From IMG/VR virus record IMGVR_UViG_3300002835_000767, positions 1 to 30,176 of that record: DNA of 30,176 bases; one strand, 5' to 3'. The notes below the pieces were generated by a model. That model was not told the DNA's origin, did no database searches, and saw only the letters and a program-made list of their open reading frames with translations. Position 1 is the first letter of the stretch. Every line of letters begins with the position of its first letter. The translations under genes were made by a program, and so were the position numbers. The stretch is from a virus. Shown piece after piece: positions 7,435 through 17,500 of this stretch.

Positions 7435-7828
7435 AGTATTTCTTTCCGGAGCAATAGAAGGAGTTGAAGACTATGGTCGTTTTTGGCGCAAGTCTGCAAC
7501 AAAAGCTTTGCACCTTGCGGGCTATGACGTATTGGATCCAATGAATATTGCTGATAAAGATTACGAAACACCGGAAGAAATTGTTGAAAAAAATCTTTTC
7601 ATGCAACGCAGAGCAGATATCATTCTGGTAGAATATATGTTACAAGATCGCGCGTATATAGGTACTGATTTTGAGTTAGCTTGGGCTAAGTTTAATAATC
7701 AGCCAGCAGTTGTTTTTTGCTGTGACTCCAATAAAAATAGAGTCTATCTAAAATACATGGCAACAAAGCTTGCACCATCAATGCAAGATGCGATAGAATA
7801 TATCGCAGTCAATTATCCATCAAATTAG
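7424..7828 (+). CDS. nucleoside 2-deoxyribosyltransferase-like protein
   Basis: 134 residues, ATG 7424 after AGGAG. The family exchanges or hydrolyses the base of deoxynucleosides or deoxynucleotides. The order of motifs fits: KVFLSGAIE (4-12), a GYDVLDP strand (33-39), RRADIILVE (62-70) with Asp65, and GTDFELAWA (80-88) where Glu84 is the expected nucleophile. In the context of reductase, dCMP deaminase and ThyX it could recycle or clean up deoxynucleotides; a variant that helps make a modified base cannot be excluded. Start overlaps the previous gene by 11 bases. Confidence 0.78.
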   Translation: MPLKVFLSGAIEGVEDYGRFWRKSATKALHLAGYDVLDPMNIADKDYETPEEIVEKNLFMQRRADIILVEYMLQDRAYIGTDFELAWAKFNNQPAVVFCCDSNKNRVYLKYMATKLAPSMQDAIEYIAVNYPSN

Positions 7829-7844
7829 TCTAGAAAGGACTAAA

Positions 7845-8039
7845 ATGTCAGACAATAAGTTCAAGTATTTCACAGTAACAACAACATCAGTAGTCAAGGC
7901 AAACAATAAGGCTGAAGCTCAAAAAATTGCAATGAGCAATGGTCGTCGTACTTCTGGTATTTCCGGAGAACTCATCTGCAGCGATGTAGAAATTGAGCGA
8001 ATTTCTGCTATTGAAGCTCGCGAACAACTAGTTAACTGA
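7845..8039 (+). CDS. hypothetical protein
   Basis: 64 residues after a good GAAAGGAC site. It opens with a strand-rich segment (FKYFTVTTTSVVKA), then a helix with NKAEAQKIA; this looks like a small alpha/beta domain seen in many short phage proteins. It is the last gene before a strong terminator. Function unknown. Confidence 0.65.
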   Translation: MSDNKFKYFTVTTTSVVKANNKAEAQKIAMSNGRRTSGISGELICSDVEIERISAIEAREQLVN

Positions 8040-8065
8040 GATAGTTTTCGTATCGTATTCAATTT

Positions 8066-8102
8066 AGATTGAGGGGGGAGTCTCTCCCCTCAATCTTTTT
8101 TA
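8066..8102 (+). terminator. strong rho-independent terminator
   Basis: An 11-bp stem (AGATTGAGGGG 8066-8076 with CCCCTCAATCT 8086-8096), a 9-base loop and a T run. It separates the nucleotide-metabolism operon from the glycosyltransferase and replication genes. Confidence 0.9.
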
Positions 8103-8116
8103 CCCTTAGGACAATA

Positions 8117-8809
8117 ATGATTTATGCACAAATGATAGGCCGCAATGAATCTTCTAGATTTTTAGAAGATGTTCTTCAAAAACTTAGCAGTCAAGTTGAC
8201 AAAATTATTTTCACAGACGACTGCTCTACTGATAATACTCCTGAAATAGCTGCAAAGTACGCAGAAGTTTTTCAGTCGCCAGAGCCACTCTTCAAAGTCC
8301 ATGAAGCTAAGCTTCGAGCATATGCTTGGGGCAACATGGAAAAGTTTGCCAAAAAAGGCGATTGGATTGTTGCAATTGATTGTGATGAAAAGCTTTTTCA
8401 TTTGGAAAATATTGACATTAGAACAGCACTAAGTCAATCTCCGCAGGATGTGGTTAACGTAAGATTTTATCATATGTGGAACGAAAATCAATATCGAGTA
8501 GACAAGCTTTGGGCGCCAAACAATAGCTCTAGAATTTTTAGATTTGTAGAGGGTGGCGGATTTGCAAATAGAAAGTTAGCTTGTGGTTCAGAGCCCACCT
8601 ATGTATCCGACTGGATAAGACAGGGTAACTTTTGGAAAGACTCTAAGCTAGTAATGCAACATCTAGGTTATATCTTAGATGAAGATAAGCAGATAAAGCA
8701 TGAAAGATATACAGAAATAGATGGTGGAGAGTTTCATAACCTTAGCCATATCAACTCAATATTGGACACTAACCCAGTCTTAATTGACTGGGGAACGTTT
8801 GGAATTTAA
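8117..8809 (+). CDS. family 2-type (GT-A fold) glycosyltransferase
   Basis: 230 residues. I take ATG 8117, preceded by TTAGGA; a longer frame from 8069 would start inside the terminator stem. N-terminal MIYAQMIGRNESSRFLEDVL and TDDCSTDNTPEIA (33-45) are typical of the nucleotide-sugar half of GT2-like enzymes, and DCDE (88-91) supplies the DXD metal site. The C-terminal half is rich in aromatic residues and His and may bind the acceptor. Acceptor unknown. It is the first gene after the terminator and is followed nine bases later by another glycosyltransferase-like gene, so the two may act in sequence. Confidence 0.83.
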   Translation: MIYAQMIGRNESSRFLEDVLQKLSSQVDKIIFTDDCSTDNTPEIAAKYAEVFQSPEPLFKVHEAKLRAYAWGNMEKFAKKGDWIVAIDCDEKLFHLENIDIRTALSQSPQDVVNVRFYHMWNENQYRVDKLWAPNNSSRIFRFVEGGGFANRKLACGSEPTYVSDWIRQGNFWKDSKLVMQHLGYILDEDKQIKHERYTEIDGGEFHNLSHINSILDTNPVLIDWGTFGI

Positions 8810-8818
8810 TAGGAAAAT

Positions 8819-9460
8819 ATGACATTTTTAAATCAAGCACAGTCCATCATCAACTTAACATCTGCTATGGAAAAGAAGAAAAAATTTTCATACATCAATG
8901 TTCCAAAATCAGCAATAATTGCCTTAAGCAAAAACTCGGACAATTCTTTTCCAAGTCATTTTGCAAAAAACGTAGTTTCATCATTGAAGAATACAGATCC
9001 AAATGTAATGAAAGCAATTTCGCATTCGCTAGTATCTGACATTGAAGACGGCAAGCATTACAAGATAGGCCTCCACAAAAATGGAGAGTATTACTATTCT
9101 AATATCTTTGAATATTATTACATGAATAATAAAGAGATATATAATTCAACAGTCAATTATTACATTAAGAATACACCTAGTGTTGTTATTACTTTTCATG
9201 ATAAAAAGATAATTCAAAAACACTTTGGAAACAATACTCACATTATCAACGTAGCTTATACTAATTATTATGAGAAAATTGATAACATATATGCACAACT
9301 TGCAGAGTTTGAAGGCGGAGTTGACTATTGCATTATGGACTGTGGAGTATTAGGTCTAGCCTTAATGTCAAAAATATGGGACAACTTAAATATGTCAACC
9401 ATAGATTTTGGTAAAACACTTAGTTTGAGTAAGGTTACATATCCTCAGCCAGTAGCATGA
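8819..9460 (+). CDS. putative GT-D-like glycosyltransferase
   Basis: 213 residues, ATG 8819 with AGGAAA upstream. No GT-A motif is seen. The final part, DYCIMDCGVLGLALMSKIWD followed by MSTIDFGKTLS, resembles the closing motif of GT-D (DUF1792-type) glycosyltransferases, where a glycine-rich turn is followed by 'iDfGk'. The N-terminal half is Lys/Asn/Tyr-rich with no match that I recognise. Pairing with the glycosyltransferase just upstream supports a role in sugar transfer. Confidence in the protein is high, in the family moderate. Confidence 0.55.
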   Translation: MTFLNQAQSIINLTSAMEKKKKFSYINVPKSAIIALSKNSDNSFPSHFAKNVVSSLKNTDPNVMKAISHSLVSDIEDGKHYKIGLHKNGEYYYSNIFEYYYMNNKEIYNSTVNYYIKNTPSVVITFHDKKIIQKHFGNNTHIINVAYTNYYEKIDNIYAQLAEFEGGVDYCIMDCGVLGLALMSKIWDNLNMSTIDFGKTLSLSKVTYPQPVA

Positions 9461-10113
9461 AAGATAAAAAGAATAAGCTAGAAGAAGACGATGTACAGTT
9501 TTTGATTGATCTTTTACTAGAGACAAATTCATCAATTAGTGCAATAGCTAGAGAGCTAGATGTTTCAGTTAATGAAGTCAACAAAAAGATAAATCAATTA
9601 GGTTTGTCTTGGTTGAAAGAATCTAGAAAAAAAATGTCTAGAGGTCAGACAGCTCTAACTCAGATCATGCAAAAGATTCTTCCAGGTGAAGAAATAGTAA
9701 ATGAATATCACATTGATGATAGACTAAGATTTGACGTTTACTGTCCCTCATATAAGCTAGCAGCAGAATATCACGGACGTCAGCATTTTTTTTACACTAG
9801 TAGATTTTTTGAATCTAAGTACGAGTTTGAAGAGGCTCAAAAGAGAGATGAAAAGAAAGTCCAATACTGTAAAGATAATGGTATTGCTCTAATAGTTTTT
9901 CGTTATAATGACTCTCTAACTGAAGATAGCGTGTATAATAGAATGCTAGAGGCAATTAGGTCCAGTGATTATATCTCTGATAAGAAACAAAAAAAATCAC
10001 TTACAGATAATCCATTCTATAACGAAGCAAAAAAGAAAAACTCTGAGTATAGAAAAAGTCTATACAGAAAAATAAAAGGTTCTAAAATTGATGACAATAG
10101 AAGAAATCTCTGA
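9457..10113 (+). CDS. HTH domain plus Vsr/EDxHD-like endonuclease
   Basis: 218 residues, start overlapping the upstream stop as ATGA. Residues about 12-50 form a helix-turn-helix-like region (SISAIARELDVSVNEVNKKI). Residues 79-150 hold a Vsr-like PD-(D/E)XK nuclease core: EEIVNEYHI, LRFDVYCPSYKLAAEYHGRQ with Asp93, Glu104, His106 and His110, and a final IALIVFRYND strand. The C-terminus is a Lys-rich tail. This arrangement is found in free-standing homing-type endonucleases and in some phage repair nucleases. The gene overlaps the helicase gene by 23 bases, more like a resident operon member than a recent insertion. Which role applies is open. Confidence 0.72.
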   Translation: MKDKKNKLEEDDVQFLIDLLLETNSSISAIARELDVSVNEVNKKINQLGLSWLKESRKKMSRGQTALTQIMQKILPGEEIVNEYHIDDRLRFDVYCPSYKLAAEYHGRQHFFYTSRFFESKYEFEEAQKRDEKKVQYCKDNGIALIVFRYNDSLTEDSVYNRMLEAIRSSDYISDKKQKKSLTDNPFYNEAKKKNSEYRKSLYRKIKGSKIDDNRRNL

Positions 10114-11551
10114 GTCAGAAAATTCACCATTAGAGTATCAGGCTTTTGCCCTATGCCTAAAAGAGCATGGGGCAATAGCCTTTTTTAATGACAATTTACC
10201 GACCGATATAGTCGGATTGATACATGGCGAAAAAGGAACTCATGAATTTTATGAAGCTTTGTTATCTTTCTATAGAGCCACTAGTCTAGACATAGTTAAT
10301 CCAATAGCTTTCAAGTCCTGGCTAGAAAGTGAAACAGATATTTATTCTGCCCTAGGCGGCGGTGCTGGCATATCAATCATGCTGGACTACATTCTAAGTG
10401 TCGACACACCTAGTAGAGAGTCCGTCTTAGAGCTGCTCAAGCATAAGGCTAATAAGCGCAAGCAAATTAATTACCTACACGAGCTGCAGCTGCTTCTAAA
10501 TAAAAAAGGCTTGAAGTCAATAGAAGATGTACAAAGAATAAATGAAGTAACATCTCAAATTAAAGAATTAGAAAATTCAATAAAATACAATCCGCTGGAT
10601 AAGCTTACAACTGCTAATGACATTCTTGGCAGAGTAGATGGTCTTCTGGATATCCCTAACTTCATGTCTACTCAGTTTAAATCCCTAAATAGGGCTATGG
10701 GGTATACGGATGATGGTGGGTTCTTCAAGGGCGCCGTACACGCCATCATAGCTGCCTCAGGCAAGGGAAAAAGTACGTTCGCAAAGTGCCTAGCTAATCA
10801 TTGGCTAGATACTGGACATAGGGTTCTCTTTGTTAACTTTGAGGAAGCCACTGGTCACTGGGAAAGAATATTAATGACCCAAATTATTGGCAAGAATGTT
10901 TATTCAGAATCAGACAAATGGACAGAAACTGAAAAGCAGGGATACTTGAATCAGTTCAAGGCTAAGCTTGAAGAATGGGGAGATCGCTTAATGGTTCGCC
11001 ATGATCCGGACACACCTTATTTTGAAGATCTTGAACTTTGGTTAAGAGACTTAATAGGTCATGGAGATAAAATTCCTGATGTTTTAATTATCGATACAAT
11101 TCAGTCAATGTTTACGAGAGGCGCAGGCAAAGGCAAGCCACGTTGGGGTGAATTCGAAGAGATGATGGTTCGCCTAGAGAAGCTAGCTAGAGACATGAAC
11201 TGTGCGCTAATCATTACGGCACAAGAGAACTCAAATAGAATGAAAGAAAAAAGAGAAGTTGTTCAACAGTCAGATACTGGTGGATCTCTCGCTATTCAGC
11301 AAAAGTGTGCAGTAACTATTTTCATTACAGAAAAACGTCTGGCATCAAATGACGAAACTGAGGATGAGCACGTAATGCAACTACAAATACCTAAGAATAG
11401 AATTACTGGATCTGCATTCATGTATGATCCACCTCTAGTTAGATATAATGATGAAAAGAAAATATATGAAGAATATGAACATGTTTCTAAGAATTCATAT
11501 TCTGATGAAACAGACTTACAAAACCTATTAAGTGGAGAAGGATTTGATTGA
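10091..11551 (+). CDS. DnaB-like replicative DNA helicase
   Basis: 486 residues from ATG 10091 (a TTG at 10088 is an alternative). The N-terminal domain (about 1-170) is helical, as in DnaB, and would contact the primase. The RecA-like domain has Walker A ASGKGKST (222-229), FVNFEEA with the catalytic Glu near 251, Walker B VLIIDTIQSM (about 331-340) and a DTGGSLAIQQ segment typical of the DnaB motif around the sensor. It hydrolyses ATP to unwind DNA at the fork. It opens a chain of overlapping replication genes that includes the primase and DnaE. The last bases overlap the next start (TGATG). Confidence 0.9.
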   Translation: MTIEEISESENSPLEYQAFALCLKEHGAIAFFNDNLPTDIVGLIHGEKGTHEFYEALLSFYRATSLDIVNPIAFKSWLESETDIYSALGGGAGISIMLDYILSVDTPSRESVLELLKHKANKRKQINYLHELQLLLNKKGLKSIEDVQRINEVTSQIKELENSIKYNPLDKLTTANDILGRVDGLLDIPNFMSTQFKSLNRAMGYTDDGGFFKGAVHAIIAASGKGKSTFAKCLANHWLDTGHRVLFVNFEEATGHWERILMTQIIGKNVYSESDKWTETEKQGYLNQFKAKLEEWGDRLMVRHDPDTPYFEDLELWLRDLIGHGDKIPDVLIIDTIQSMFTRGAGKGKPRWGEFEEMMVRLEKLARDMNCALIITAQENSNRMKEKREVVQQSDTGGSLAIQQKCAVTIFITEKRLASNDETEDEHVMQLQIPKNRITGSAFMYDPPLVRYNDEKKIYEEYEHVSKNSYSDETDLQNLLSGEGFD

Positions 11552-12327
11552 TGATCAACCTTAATGTAAATTCAATTAAAGATTTTCAGACATGCGAAAG
11601 ACTATACGATTATAGGTATGTAGAAAAGCTTCCAGAAACTATTTACTCTAGAGATATATATACTTCTAGATTTGAAGCAACAATTAAAAGCATTATACAT
11701 TTTTTTTGGTTCAAGAAACAAGGTGGGATTACCCCGTCATACGCCTCCTTATTAAATAGATGGGAAAAAATTTGGTTTCCAAAAGATACTAGTCACTATG
11801 ATATCGCTACAGAAAAGCACGAGAGCGCCTACGGCAATGCGGCGAGCCTTACAACGCAGGCAGCGGGATTGCTATTGAGATTCCATGAAACATATAGTCA
11901 AACTGATCTCATACCTTTGTCTATCTATGATGACTATATAATTACAATAAACAATAACGTTAGAATAGAAGACAAATTTGATGTTATATATAGAAAAGAT
12001 AATGAAAACTATGTAGTTAAATTAATGTTTAATTACAAAAATAATTATCGACACATATATCAAATGGATTTTGCAGCCATGTATCTTGCATTTAAAAATC
12101 TACATCCAGCTAAAATAAAAAATACCAAGTTTGGATATATAGATTTATTGTCTAATAATTTATCGTTTAATGAATATGAAATAAATCAACAGGACATAGA
12201 TTCGATAGAATATTGGTGTGACTCAATAGAATCTAAAGAGGTCTTTGTTCCACGAAGAGGCTTAACACAATACTGCAAGAAGTGTCCATTCGATGCGCCT
12301 TGCTCAAAATGGAATGGATGGAAATAA
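11551..12327 (+). CDS. degenerate RecB/Cas4-like PD-(D/E)XK Fe-S protein
   Basis: 258 residues, ATG 11551 after AAGGA. The frame has the outline of a RecB/Cas4-like nuclease: SIKDFQTCERLYDYRY (8-23), a core strand pair near 138-160, Gln171 in QMDFAAMYLA, and a C-terminal Cys cluster YCKKCPFDAPC. Cys15, 242, 245 and 251 could bind a 4Fe-4S cluster. The usual catalytic D-x-K (DYKTGK) is missing: the matching place reads VVKLMF. Only Asp141 of the metal site seems kept. It resembles the intact protein at 18645-19445 in domain order, so it may be a catalytically dead, structural paralogue working with the helicase. That role is inference. Confidence 0.68.
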   Translation: MINLNVNSIKDFQTCERLYDYRYVEKLPETIYSRDIYTSRFEATIKSIIHFFWFKKQGGITPSYASLLNRWEKIWFPKDTSHYDIATEKHESAYGNAASLTTQAAGLLLRFHETYSQTDLIPLSIYDDYIITINNNVRIEDKFDVIYRKDNENYVVKLMFNYKNNYRHIYQMDFAAMYLAFKNLHPAKIKNTKFGYIDLLSNNLSFNEYEINQQDIDSIEYWCDSIESKEVFVPRRGLTQYCKKCPFDAPCSKWNGWK

Positions 12328-13001
12328 TGGCAAAAAATATATTAGATGAAATATTAAAAGATGATAAAAGCGATATCATTTCTAATGAGAATGAAGTTTT
12401 ATCTGAACTTTTAAATGAAATTAATTTAATCAACGATGACTCGATAGCATCCTTTGTTCGATCAATCTTACTTAAAGCAGAGATTTTTTGGAATATACCA
12501 TCTAGTTTTTCTGGGAAGTATCATCCGCCAGATGAACATAATGTCGGAGGCAATGTTCTTCACACTAAGCGTGTAGTCAGAGTTGCCGCTATATTGTGTG
12601 ATTCCTATTCGTTGTCAGGGGACGAAAGAGATATAATAATTGCAGCATGCATACTGCACGACATAACAAAAGGAATTGCTTCCGAGGATTCAACTTCATT
12701 TAATTATGATCCGATGCATCCTTATACGGTGGGTAATTTTATATCAAAGTGTCAAGCGCATGATAAAGAATACGGAAATGACTCCCAGTCAACCAGTCTT
12801 TTTATATCAGAGGATGTGGCTCAAACTATTTTGCGTCTGGTAAGATGTCACCTTGGCCCTTGGTCTCCGGTTCCAGAGACTTGCCCCATAACATATATGG
12901 ACTATATTGTTCACATAGCAGACAACGTTGCAAGTAAAATTCACAATGTTATTGAAGATAGCGAGTTAATGAATGAGCAGTGGAGAAAGTCTTCGAAATA
13001 A
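12327..13001 (+). CDS. HD-domain phosphohydrolase
   Basis: 224 residues, ATG 12327 overlapping the previous stop (TAATG). The HD-superfamily metal ligands are present in order: His79 (VLHTKRV), His111-Asp112 (ILHDITKG), His131 (HPYTVG), His175 (CHLGPWSP) and Asp199 (VHIADNVAS). The extra His residues point to a two-metal HD domain of the kind that removes phosphate from nucleotides or cyclic (di)nucleotides. In a replication operon it may act on nucleotides or a signalling nucleotide; substrate cannot be read. The first 50 residues are acidic and helical. Confidence 0.83.
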   Translation: MAKNILDEILKDDKSDIISNENEVLSELLNEINLINDDSIASFVRSILLKAEIFWNIPSSFSGKYHPPDEHNVGGNVLHTKRVVRVAAILCDSYSLSGDERDIIIAACILHDITKGIASEDSTSFNYDPMHPYTVGNFISKCQAHDKEYGNDSQSTSLFISEDVAQTILRLVRCHLGPWSPVPETCPITYMDYIVHIADNVASKIHNVIEDSELMNEQWRKSSK

Positions 13002-13158
13002 ACAAATAAGAATAGTTAATAGGATGTTTATTCTGTCGCACCTAGATGATATAATAAAAGAGTCCATTTACTATAGGTCACATTCTGGCAGTATTATAGA
13101 AGAAAAAATAGCCACGATTGACATTAATTGCGAAGAGGGTAAAGCTAAAATATTATGA
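12973..13158 (+). CDS. small hypothetical protein
   Basis: 61 residues from ATG 12973, overlapping the HD gene by 29 bases and ending in an ATGA overlap with the primase gene. An internal ATG at 13024 would give 44 residues. No ribosome-binding site is strong for either. It has a central helix (MFILSHLDDIIKESIYY) and no motif. The tight junction with the primase supports translation; function unknown. Confidence 0.5.
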   Translation: MSSGESLRNKQIRIVNRMFILSHLDDIIKESIYYRSHSGSIIEEKIATIDINCEEGKAKIL

Positions 13159-14366
13159 GAATACCAGATGATGACTCTAAATATTTGTCTTCTTGGAAGT
13201 ATGTAGAGATAGCTAAGTATGTGCCCTCTCTTTCTAGAGTAATACGTTCTAAGAATGGCGATAAGCCAATTCTAATAGACGTCAATAGTATTGAGTCTTT
13301 TAGAGCAGAGAATAAAAACATAGGACTATATACATCTGTCTGGTCTTATAATTCTCAGGACCTAGAGGAAGCAGTTAGACTAGGTTCTTTGTATTTTGAT
13401 ATTGACAACAAGGACCAGGAAATATCCTACGTAGAGTGCGTAAAGCTATATGAGTACCTCCTGCAGTACATTCCGAAATCCGCAATAATAGTTTATTTTA
13501 CGGGCAAGAAAGGATTTCACATTGAATGTGAGGCTGTTACTCTGGGCATTAGCCCTTCTAACAATCTTCCAAACATATTCAGATTCATTGCCACTTCTTT
13601 AAAAGAAAAACTTAGCCTTACCTCTTTGGATTTTAGTGTATATGACGCAAGAAGAATGTGGAGACTACAAGGAAGTCAACACCAAGACACTGGCCTCTAT
13701 AAAAATATAATTCCAGTTGAGGTATTAAGTAAGGGAATAGCTGAAGTATTGGAGTACTGTAAAGAGCAGTCGGAAAATACGATACAAGAACAAGCATTTA
13801 ATGCCAGAGCAAATGAATGGTTTAGAGAGTTTACATATAACTTAGAAATAGATAAAGAAAGATCTAAAGATTTTATTGGATACTTCAATAGACACGGGTC
13901 ATCTGCCTTTAAGACGGTAGAAGAAAAAGAAAAAGACTTTACTCCAAAAAGATTGCTGGAAAGCTGCTCCGCCATTAAGAGACTATGGCAACAGGCGATT
14001 GACAGTAAGTATCTAGAACATGAGGCTAGATTATTCCTATGCTCAATCCTGACATACAACCAGGAATCTATTGAATTTTTGCACGGTATACTAAGTAACT
14101 GTGACGACTACAATGTGGAGAAAACTAACAGCCACATTAATGATTGGGTCAAAAGAAGAAACTTAGGAATTGGTGGAAGACCCTATACTTGCGAAAGAGC
14201 AAACGCAGCCGGAGTAGGATGCGGCGAATGCTCTTTGGATAAAAGAAATAAATGGGTAAAAGTAGGAGACAAATTTATGGAAACTCAAGAGCAATCTGCG
14301 CCATCCCCAATCAGATTTGCCTACACAGCTCTCAGCAAGGGGGGTGAACGTGGAAGAGAACAATGA
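13155..14366 (+). CDS. archaeo-eukaryotic-type DNA primase (PriS-like)
   Basis: 403 residues, start in ATGA overlap. It should make primers for the polymerase. Hallmarks of the AEP superfamily are LYFDIDNK with the metal-binding Asp82 and Asp84, YFTGKKGFHIECE (114-126) with the conserved GKKGFH nucleotide-binding motif, and LDFSVYDARRMWRLQGSQH (158-176) where Asp159 is the likely third acidic residue. The C-terminal part is helical and ends with a Cys group (YTCERANAAGVGCGECSLD) that may bind zinc or an Fe-S cluster, as in primase C-terminal domains. It lies between helicase and polymerase. No DnaG-type primase is seen in the window. Confidence 0.85.
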   Translation: MRIPDDDSKYLSSWKYVEIAKYVPSLSRVIRSKNGDKPILIDVNSIESFRAENKNIGLYTSVWSYNSQDLEEAVRLGSLYFDIDNKDQEISYVECVKLYEYLLQYIPKSAIIVYFTGKKGFHIECEAVTLGISPSNNLPNIFRFIATSLKEKLSLTSLDFSVYDARRMWRLQGSQHQDTGLYKNIIPVEVLSKGIAEVLEYCKEQSENTIQEQAFNARANEWFREFTYNLEIDKERSKDFIGYFNRHGSSAFKTVEEKEKDFTPKRLLESCSAIKRLWQQAIDSKYLEHEARLFLCSILTYNQESIEFLHGILSNCDDYNVEKTNSHINDWVKRRNLGIGGRPYTCERANAAGVGCGECSLDKRNKWVKVGDKFMETQEQSAPSPIRFAYTALSKGGERGREQ

Positions 14367-14556
14367 AGAAGACGAAGTTATCGGTGTTTGTTCTGAATGT
14401 AAATCAGATCAACCTGAGAAGTATATGTACAATAGTCCATTCGCTCAAGAGGGAAAGTCAGTGCCCTGTAAGTTTTGTGGTGGAGTAGTCATTATTACTT
14501 ATCGTCACATAAGAAATAGAGCCTTAGATGGTTCGGATAAAAGTAGAGGAATCTAG
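14350..14556 (+). CDS. small zinc-ribbon protein
   Basis: 68 residues. I chose GTG 14350, which follows AAGGGGGGTG at suitable distance; a TTG at 14317 would overlap the primase more. After an acidic start (EENNEEDE) come CSEC and CKFC separated by about 25 residues, a four-Cys zinc ribbon. It lies between primase and polymerase and overlaps the polymerase start by one base, so it may be a small replisome accessory. Function unknown. Confidence 0.62.
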   Translation: MEENNEEDEVIGVCSECKSDQPEKYMYNSPFAQEGKSVPCKFCGGVVIITYRHIRNRALDGSDKSRGI

Positions 14557-17500
14557 TGAAAAATTGGACAAACTTACATAACCATACGGTTTACTCCATG
14601 TTGGATGGTCATGGTCGGATAGAGCAGTATTTAGATAGAGCGCAGTCCCTTGGGATGAAGGGACTAGCGACTACCGATCATGGCAACATCCATTCATGGT
14701 TAGATTTCTATGATGCTGGAGTAGCAACTGGGGTTAAGCCAATTCTAGGTTCTGAATTTTATCAAGCTAGAAAAACAAGATTCGATAAAGATCCAGAAGA
14801 AAGATCAGGCCCAGCTAAGAATGAGTGGGAACAAAGAGGGCCTTATCATATAACTATTTTGGCTAAGAATAATGCCGGGTACAATAACATAATCAAGATG
14901 TCTTCTAAATCTTTTCTTGAAGGGTACTATGTTAAACCAAGAGTCGATCACGATCTCATATCAGAACACTCTGATGGCATTATCGTTTTATCTGGGTGCC
15001 TTAATGGAGAAGTATCTCAAGCTCTATTGAGAGATGATTTTAACTACGCACTAGCGTCGGCTAAAAAGATGCAAGATATTGTAGGAAAAGAAAATTACTT
15101 TATTGAGATTCAAGATCATGGTTTATCTGAGCAAAGAAAAGTATTTAATCAACTAATCGAAATCGCATCTATAATTGGCGCTAAGGTAGTTCCTAGCGGC
15201 GACTGCCATTACGTGCATCAGCATGATGCTAGAGCGCATGACATCATGCTATGCGTAGCAACTAACGCAAATGTCAACACTCCTAATAGATTCTCTTTTA
15301 GTGGCGATGAGTTTTATCTGCAATCCTATGATGACATGGAAAGAAGATTTAATTCAGAGTGGCTGAAAAATACCATGGACGTATGCGACATGGTAGATGT
15401 TAACCTTAATTTTGGAAATATTTATTTTCCCAATTTTCCTATTCCCACAAATGAATCTTCTATAGACTATTTTGAACGATTAGCGTGGAGCGGATTGAAG
15501 GAAAGATATGGCGACCCACTTCCACAACACATTGTAGACAGAGCTCTCTATGAGATGAGAGTTGTAAAAGATATGGGCTTCCCAGAATATTTCTTGGTTG
15601 TTTCTGATTTAGTAAATTGGGCTAAAGATAATAATATTAGAGTCGGATGGGGTAGAGGATCCGCTGCTGGAAGTATTTTGTCATACGCATTTAAAATTAC
15701 TAATCTTGATCCTATTAAATTTGGTTTAATGTTTGAACGATTCTTAGTTGAGGGAAGAAAGTCCATGCCCGATATCGACCTCGACTTTGATGATAGACAT
15801 CGAGACGAAGTCATTGACTATGCTAGATCAAAATATGGATCTGACCACGTTGCACATATCTGCACATTCAACAGAAGTGGTGCTAGACAGTCTATCAGAG
15901 ACGCTGCAAGAGCTCTAGGGCACGATTTTACTACTGGTGACTCAGTTGCAAAGCTAGTTCCACCTCCTATTCTTGGCGTGTCTAAGAGCCTGTCTGAATG
16001 TATGGATGTTGAAGATTTTAATCAACTTTATAATAAAGATTCAACAGCTAAAAATATTATTGACGCAGCTTTTGGACTCGAGGGACTAGTTAGACAAACT
16101 GGCATACATGCTGCTGGAATTGTTATTTCTCGTGAAGCTCTGACTGAGTATCTTCCAGTAATGAAAAAGGGCGTGGACAATCCGTTAGTCACCCAATGGG
16201 ACATGGGAAGAGTTGAGCAATGTGGACTTCTCAAAATTGACTTCCTTGGACTTAGAAATCTTGGCGTTATTGACTCATGCATTAAGTTGGTCCTTAAGCA
16301 TAGAGGCATAGATGTAGACATAGATTCAATTCCCTTAGACGACAGCAAAACTTACGATGAGCTTTGCAAGGGAAACTGTGCAGGGGTATTCCAGCTTGAA
16401 TCATCTGGGATGAGACAGCTGATGATGCAGCTTCAACCGCGTAATGTTGAAGACATTATGGCCTTAATATCCCTGTACAGACCTGGTCCAATGGGTTCTG
16501 GAATGGATAAAGAATACATTGACAGAAAGCACGGTCGTAGTAAAGTTAAATATGAGCATGAAAAACTAGAAAAGGTTCTAGCTCCTTCCCTCGGTATTAT
16601 GTTATACCAAGAGGATGTATTAGGAGTAGCAAGAGAACTAGCTGGATTTACTTCAGCTGAAGCCGACGATCTTAGAAAGGTCATCGGTAAAAAGCTAATG
16701 GATAAAATTGCAAGCATTCGCTCAAAATTCGTAGAAGGCTGTCAAAAAACATCCGGACTAAGTGAATCTTTATCTAATAAAATATTCTCAGATATTGAAT
16801 ACTTCGGAGGATATGGATTCAACAGAGCACACGCAGCTAGCTACGCTATGATTAGCTATGTTACAGCCTACTTAAAGAGTAACTATACAGTTGAGTACAT
16901 GGCAGCACTGATGTCTTCAGTAGTCGGCAATAAAGAAAAGCAATCTTTTTACCTGGCAGACTGTAGAAAGTTGGGAATAAATGTACTTCCTCCATCAGTT
17001 AATTATTCTGGAATTGACTTTGAAGTTGATGGAGACAGCGCAATTGTTTTTGGCTTGTCTGCAATAAATGGAATAGGTGTTTCTATTGCAGACGCAATAG
17101 TTAATGCTCGAGATTTAAGTCTTCCATATACTAGCGTATATGATTTCTTTAGAAGATGTGATCCTTCAACGCTGAAAAAAACAACGCTAGAACATCTTGC
17201 AAGTGCGGGAGCTTTTGATGAGCTATTTGACTATAGGGATGATCTAGAAATTAACAGAATACAAGAAATAGAACTTCTAGAAAAAGAAAAAGAAGAACTA
17301 GGGATGTATGTAACTGATCACCCAGTTAACGGAATATGGGATATATTATCCAAGAAAATTGATTACGAAATTATTGATTTAGCAGAAGTTGCGACTGGAA
17401 CTCCAGTAAGAGTTGGCGGAATTGTAACAGACGTAAAGACTATAATTACAAAAAAGGGGACTAAGATGTATAAGGTCTTACTGGAGGATATATCTTCAGA

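Noticed and set aside
16028-16348. Open frame of 106 codons on the minus strand.
   Set aside because: It lies inside dnaE, on the opposite strand, with no promoter or ribosome-binding site.
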